From: Acidobacteriota bacterium
GTDB taxonomy: Bacteria; Acidobacteriota; Aminicenantia; UBA2199
Assembly (NCBI GenBank): GCA_021817755.1
Contig: JAKAGC010000198.1
Coordinates: 1 to 7,117, forward strand
DNA length: 7,117 nt
Direction: 5' to 3'
The notes under the pieces were generated by a model. The model was not told the DNA's origin. It was given only the letters and a program-made list of their open reading frames with translations, and did not search any database. The position numbers and the translations under genes are program-made. Shown here in pieces: positions 4,366-7,117 of this stretch (its first letter is position 1; every line of letters starts with the position of its first letter).

Positions 4366-7117
4366 CAGCTTCAAAGCGTTGTGCAAGCATTTTAACCTGT
4401 TCCCCTCTAAATATGGAAAAGTGATCTCCTTCGATTTTTTCAACATTTAATTCATTGGAAATGTAAGGTTTCCACATGTCCATAGGAATGATCTCTTTGG
4501 ATTCCAAAGCACTGAAATAATAAATATTAGCGTTCACTTTTCCTTGTGGCATATATTTCGATCTCGAATTGGAAAGCGTTCGCCCCAGATTTAAATGATA
4601 GATTGTTTCTTCCAGGGTCAGGGAATCCAGATTGGGTATAATATGTCTTAAATTGAAAGGTATCCACTCTCTGATTAGTTGGATTGGAAATCCTTTATCT
4701 TCGATATAGTTCTTGAGAATACTCCACAGATTCTCGATAGAATCCGCGGTTTGTATTTTTTTCCTGATCTCATTTCCAACCAATTGGTTTTCATCCCCGA
4801 AAAGTCCCATTATCCATTTTTTTTCGCTTTCGAGAGTAAAAAAGATGGATTGTTCGACTAATCGTTCATGAGGAGGGTGTACATCAAAAAGGCAGAGAAA
4901 TTCCACCCATTCGTTTTTTTCTTCCAATTGCCGGACCATTTCAAAGGCGATAGTACCACCGATCGACCAGCCCCCGATGCGATACGGACCTACTGGTTGA
5001 ACCTCTCGGATCTTTTTTATATGGTTTGCTGCAATGTCTTCAACTTGCCAATTTCGAGGGCTCAGTATATTGTCGTGTACTATTGAAAGCCCCATACAGT
5101 TCCAATCGTTTTTAAGATATCTGCAAAAATCCACATACCCTTCTACTTCTCCGCTTCCATCATGGATGAGGAATATCGTATTATCCCTGTTTCCTTTTTT
5201 AAGTAACGTCATTCCTTCAATTCTATTTTCATCGGAAACAGCATTTTCAACGATGATAGCGGCGAGATTCTTAATATAGGGAAATTTGAATAGTTCGACA
5301 AGCGGAACCGTTACGTTGAATTCGCGTTTAATTCGAGACACCAGAATGGTCGCTTTCAAAGAATGGCCACCCAGGGAGAAGAAATTATCCTCTGTGCCGA
5401 TTTCGCCATCGATACTAAGAACATCAGCCCAGAGTTTTACCAGCTTTTGCTCCGTTTCATTACTGGGAGCTGTATACTGCTTTCCTGCTTTCATAACAGG
5501 TGAAGGAAGCAATGCCCGGTTCAGTTTACCATTCGCAGTCAGGGGGATTTGTTCTATTTCCATGAAATAGGAGGGAATCATGTATTCAGGCAGTTTTTCT
5601 GCCAGGAAGTTTTTTAGCTCCTGGAAATCACCCCAATCTTCTTTATATTGTTCATTTTTGACAATGTAAGCCACAAGGTATTTATCACCCGCACCTGTTT
5701 CGTTAGCCACAACTGCCGCTTCTTTGATATTGCCGAAACCAAGCAAGCGGTTTTCGATTTCTCCCAATTCTACCCGGTAACCCCGGATTTTCAATTGCGT
5801 ATCGATTCGGCCAAGGAATTCGATTGCACCTTCCCCAGTCCAACGTGCCAGGTCTCCTGTTCGATAATATGTGCCTCCGGCGGCCAGGACCCCCTTTCGA
5901 GAAAGTGGTTCCTGGACCTCCCTAAAGCTTCTGATTAGAGGTTCTTTTTCGTCAAGAGTTTTTGCCGGGGATAGGGGCGGTTTTTGCAAAAAGAGCCCCT
6001 GGTCATTAAAGGTAATAAATTTCTCTGCCGTCAAATCCGGGCGGTTGAGATATCCTCTCGATACACCCTCACCCGAAATCAATAACTCACCTGCAACTCC
6101 TATCGGGGTCAATTGAAACCCTTTATCGATGATTGCCATTTTCATATTGGAAACAGGGTATCCAATCGTCGGGCGTTGTTTATACCCCTCGAATTTCTCG
6201 AAATCAATCCGTTGAGCAATACAACCGATCGTGGTTTCAGTCGGACCGTAATGATTCATAATAATTAGTTCAGGAGCCAGGGTATGAATCTTTTCCACAT
6301 CTTTTGTTTTTATTGGCTCTCCGCCCATTAGGATTAAGCGTAGGGAACCGATATTCTTTTTTGAAAATTCCGTACTTTCTACCACCGCACTGAAGAGCGA
6401 CGGGGTGACTTTCAGGTAGGTGATACAGTGTGAGTTAATATACCTGAGTAATTGTTCCGATGAAAGGTAGGTCGAGCGGGGGATAATATGAAGCCCTGAA
6501 CCGCTTAAAATCGATGGAAATAATGATGTATACCCCAGATCGAATCCGAACGAAGAGGTCAATAAACTTCGATCATTCGTAGTTAACTTTGCTGTTGTTG
6601 AAAACCAGGTCACGTAATTTACAAGGTTTCTGTGTTCTACCAGAGTTCCTTTCGACTTTCCAGTCGTACCCGAGGTATAAATCGTATAAACCACATTTGA
6701 AGCAGTCCCTGCAATTCCCTTCGTTTCCAATTTTTCCCCAGCAGGAAGAGCATCTATTTCTTCGAAGGTAATCTTTTTCCCATTAAAATCCATATTATTT
6801 ATTAAATCTGAAGTTGTTAGCAAGAGTGGAGAAGAGCAATCCGATAGAATATAGGAGCGCCGGTCCGCAGGTTGCTCCGGGTCAAGTGGAAGAAAAGCCC
6901 CTCCGCTTTTAAGAATTCCAAAAATTCCTATTATCATTTCCAATAAAGGAGAAACAGTCAGTCCCACAATCGTATCGGGGATTATTCCATTCCAACGTAA
7001 AAGTGATGCAACATTGTTTGCTCGTTTATTCAATTCCCTATAAGTGATATAAATTATCTCTTCCGGGAAACCCGTTGATGGTCCCACTGCTGCGATATAA
7101 TCCGGGATTTTTTCAAC
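4349..7117 (-). CDS. Non-ribosomal peptide synthetase, terminal module A-PCP-TE (5' end outside the window)
   Basis: 922 residues are visible, numbered from the right edge, and the frame is open there. The opening VEKIPDYIAAVGPS is the usual lead-in to an adenylation domain, so the GTG at 7087 is not the start. A domain: A3 YTSGTTGKSKG (147-157), A4 FGFDLGYTS, A5 NHYGPTETT (288-296), A7 YRTGDLARW (418-426), A8 GRIDTQLKIRGYRVELGEIE (436-455), A10 NGKLNR (529-534). Pocket residues D193, L194, T197, K236, I262, M264, H289, I297, G298, K531 read DLTKIMHIGK, close to the aspartate code DLTKVGHIGK. Carrier protein: DNFFSLGGHS with phosphopantetheine Ser586. Type I thioesterase: GWSIG with Ser718, Asp745 (27 residues on, as in the surfactin TE) and His899 in GDHFSIF; the triad is complete. 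It should load an amino acid, probably Asp, and release the finished peptide by hydrolysis or cyclisation. About 35 extra residues lie between A6 and A7. Any condensation domain is outside the window. Confidence 0.95.
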   Translation of the reverse strand, partial: VEKIPDYIAAVGPSTGFPEEIIYITYRELNKRANNVASLLRWNGIIPDTIVGLTVSPLLEMIIGIFGILKSGGAFLPLDPEQPADRRSYILSDCSSPLLLTTSDLINNMDFNGKKITFEEIDALPAGEKLETKGIAGTASNVVYTIYTSGTTGKSKGTLVEHRNLVNYVTWFSTTAKLTTNDRSLLTSSFGFDLGYTSLFPSILSGSGLHIIPRSTYLSSEQLLRYINSHCITYLKVTPSLFSAVVESTEFSKKNIGSLRLILMGGEPIKTKDVEKIHTLAPELIIMNHYGPTETTIGCIAQRIDFEKFEGYKQRPTIGYPVSNMKMAIIDKGFQLTPIGVAGELLISGEGVSRGYLNRPDLTAEKFITFNDQGLFLQKPPLSPAKTLDEKEPLIRSFREVQEPLSRKGVLAAGGTYYRTGDLARWTGEGAIEFLGRIDTQLKIRGYRVELGEIENRLLGFGNIKEAAVVANETGAGDKYLVAYIVKNEQYKEDWGDFQELKNFLAEKLPEYMIPSYFMEIEQIPLTANGKLNRALLPSPVMKAGKQYTAPSNETEQKLVKLWADVLSIDGEIGTEDNFFSLGGHSLKATILVSRIKREFNVTVPLVELFKFPYIKNLAAIIVENAVSDENRIEGMTLLKKGNRDNTIFLIHDGSGEVEGYVDFCRYLKNDWNCMGLSIVHDNILSPRNWQVEDIAANHIKKIREVQPVGPYRIGGWSIGGTIAFEMVRQLEEKNEWVEFLCLFDVHPPHERLVEQSIFFTLESEKKWIMGLFGDENQLVGNEIRKKIQTADSIENLWSILKNYIEDKGFPIQLIREWIPFNLRHIIPNLDSLTLEETIYHLNLGRTLSNSRSKYMPQGKVNANIYYFSALESKEIIPMDMWKPYISNELNVEKIEGDHFSIFRGEQVKMLAQRFEAVIASS
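5884..5915. repeat. Imperfect palindrome (hairpin 1) inside the NRPS insertion
   Basis: The arms 5884-5898 (CCAGGACCCCCTTTC) and 5901-5915 (GAAAGTGGTTCCTGG) pair at 13 of 15 positions around a two-base centre (GA). It encodes residues about 401-412 of the visible NRPS. A 32-base near-palindrome is unusual in coding sequence and coincides with protein sequence absent from typical adenylation domains. Confidence 0.7.
5973..6000. repeat. Imperfect palindrome (hairpin 2) inside the NRPS insertion
   Basis: The outer arms AGGGGC (5973-5978) and GCCCCT (5995-6000) and the inner perfect palindrome TTTTTGCAAAAA (5981-5992) are separated by two mismatched pairs, so 12 of 14 positions pair over 28 bases. 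It sits at the A6 side of the extra stretch, opposite hairpin 1, and encodes residues about 373-382. Confidence 0.65.

Larger units (their letters stand above)
5873..6001 (-). other. In-frame insertion between adenylation motifs A6 and A7 of the NRPS
   Basis: After the A6 region (RGYLNRPDLTAEKF) most adenylation domains reach YRTGDLARW within about 12-16 residues; here the distance is 50. The extra stretch (residues about 373-415) is rich in Pro, Lys, Glu and Arg, has no recognised motif, and includes QKPPLSPAKTLDEKEPL and SFREVQEPLSRKGVLAAGG. The core motifs on both sides are intact, so it probably forms a surface loop. The boundaries are approximate, by comparison with typical domains. Confidence 0.6.

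Noticed and set aside
4366..4400. Possible terminator after the J-domain/TPR gene (GCTT...AAGC followed by ATTTT)
   Set aside because: The stem is only 4 base pairs with a 13-base loop and lies in NRPS coding sequence; not stable enough to support.
4162..4446. Minus-strand open frame of 94 codons across the convergent junction
   Set aside because: It is antisense to the TPR region and overlaps the NRPS in another frame; it has no recognisable domain and no convincing ribosome binding site.
5917..5941. Third hairpin between the two NRPS palindromes (CTAA...TTAG)
   Set aside because: Only 4 contiguous pairs plus a bulged extension; not distinguishable from chance.
5034..6116. Several plus-strand open frames of 80-96 codons opposite the NRPS
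   Set aside because: They overlap each other, are antisense to well-conserved NRPS motifs and resemble no protein family; they are shadows of the coding frame.
7085..7087. GTG at 7087 as start of the NRPS gene
   Set aside because: The frame stays open to the window edge and the 10 upstream residues (VEKIPDYIAA) are typical sequence before an adenylation domain, so the gene continues outside.

Overview
The window is about 7.1 kb of moderately AT-rich bacterial DNA with five protein-coding genes, two of them cut by the window edges, and almost no non-coding space. I see no tRNA, rRNA, CRISPR array, transposase or integrase. A lineage is hard to name. A DUF4388/J-domain/TPR protein, an IleS variant with extra CxxC pairs and a stand-alone NRPS locus beside housekeeping genes would fit Aminicenantes, Acidobacteriota or a former deltaproteobacterial group. 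This is inference at low confidence.

Left part, minus strand (1-2796): an operon reading leftward, IleS-like gene -> lspA -> lgt (start only). The genes overlap by 41 and 16 bases, so they are probably co-transcribed and translationally coupled. LspA (signal peptidase II) and Lgt (diacylglyceryl transferase) mature lipoproteins, and an ileS-lspA order is common in bacteria. The gene in the ileS position is not a normal isoleucyl-tRNA synthetase. It has lost the HIGH and KMSKS signatures, most of the aminoacyl-adenylate pocket and the whole editing domain, yet it keeps an uninterrupted 717-residue frame, the fold scaffold, the anticodon-binding helices and both CxxC pairs of the C-terminal zinc site. 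This is the most interesting object in the window.

Middle (2797-4365): a short divergent intergenic region carries a promoter-like TTGACA/TGTAATAAT pair and a small inverted repeat. They lead into a plus-strand gene for a DUF4388 + J-domain + TPR protein, probably a scaffold or regulatory co-chaperone. If the promoter is real, this mRNA is nearly leaderless.

Right part, minus strand (4349-7117, 5' end outside the window): the last module of a non-ribosomal peptide synthetase, adenylation - carrier protein - thioesterase. The adenylation pocket resembles the known aspartate code. Between core motifs A6 and A7 the domain carries about 35 extra residues, and the DNA coding for them consists largely of two imperfect palindromes. 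This looks like an in-frame palindromic insertion. The NRPS and the J-domain gene converge and overlap by 17 bases at their 3' ends.
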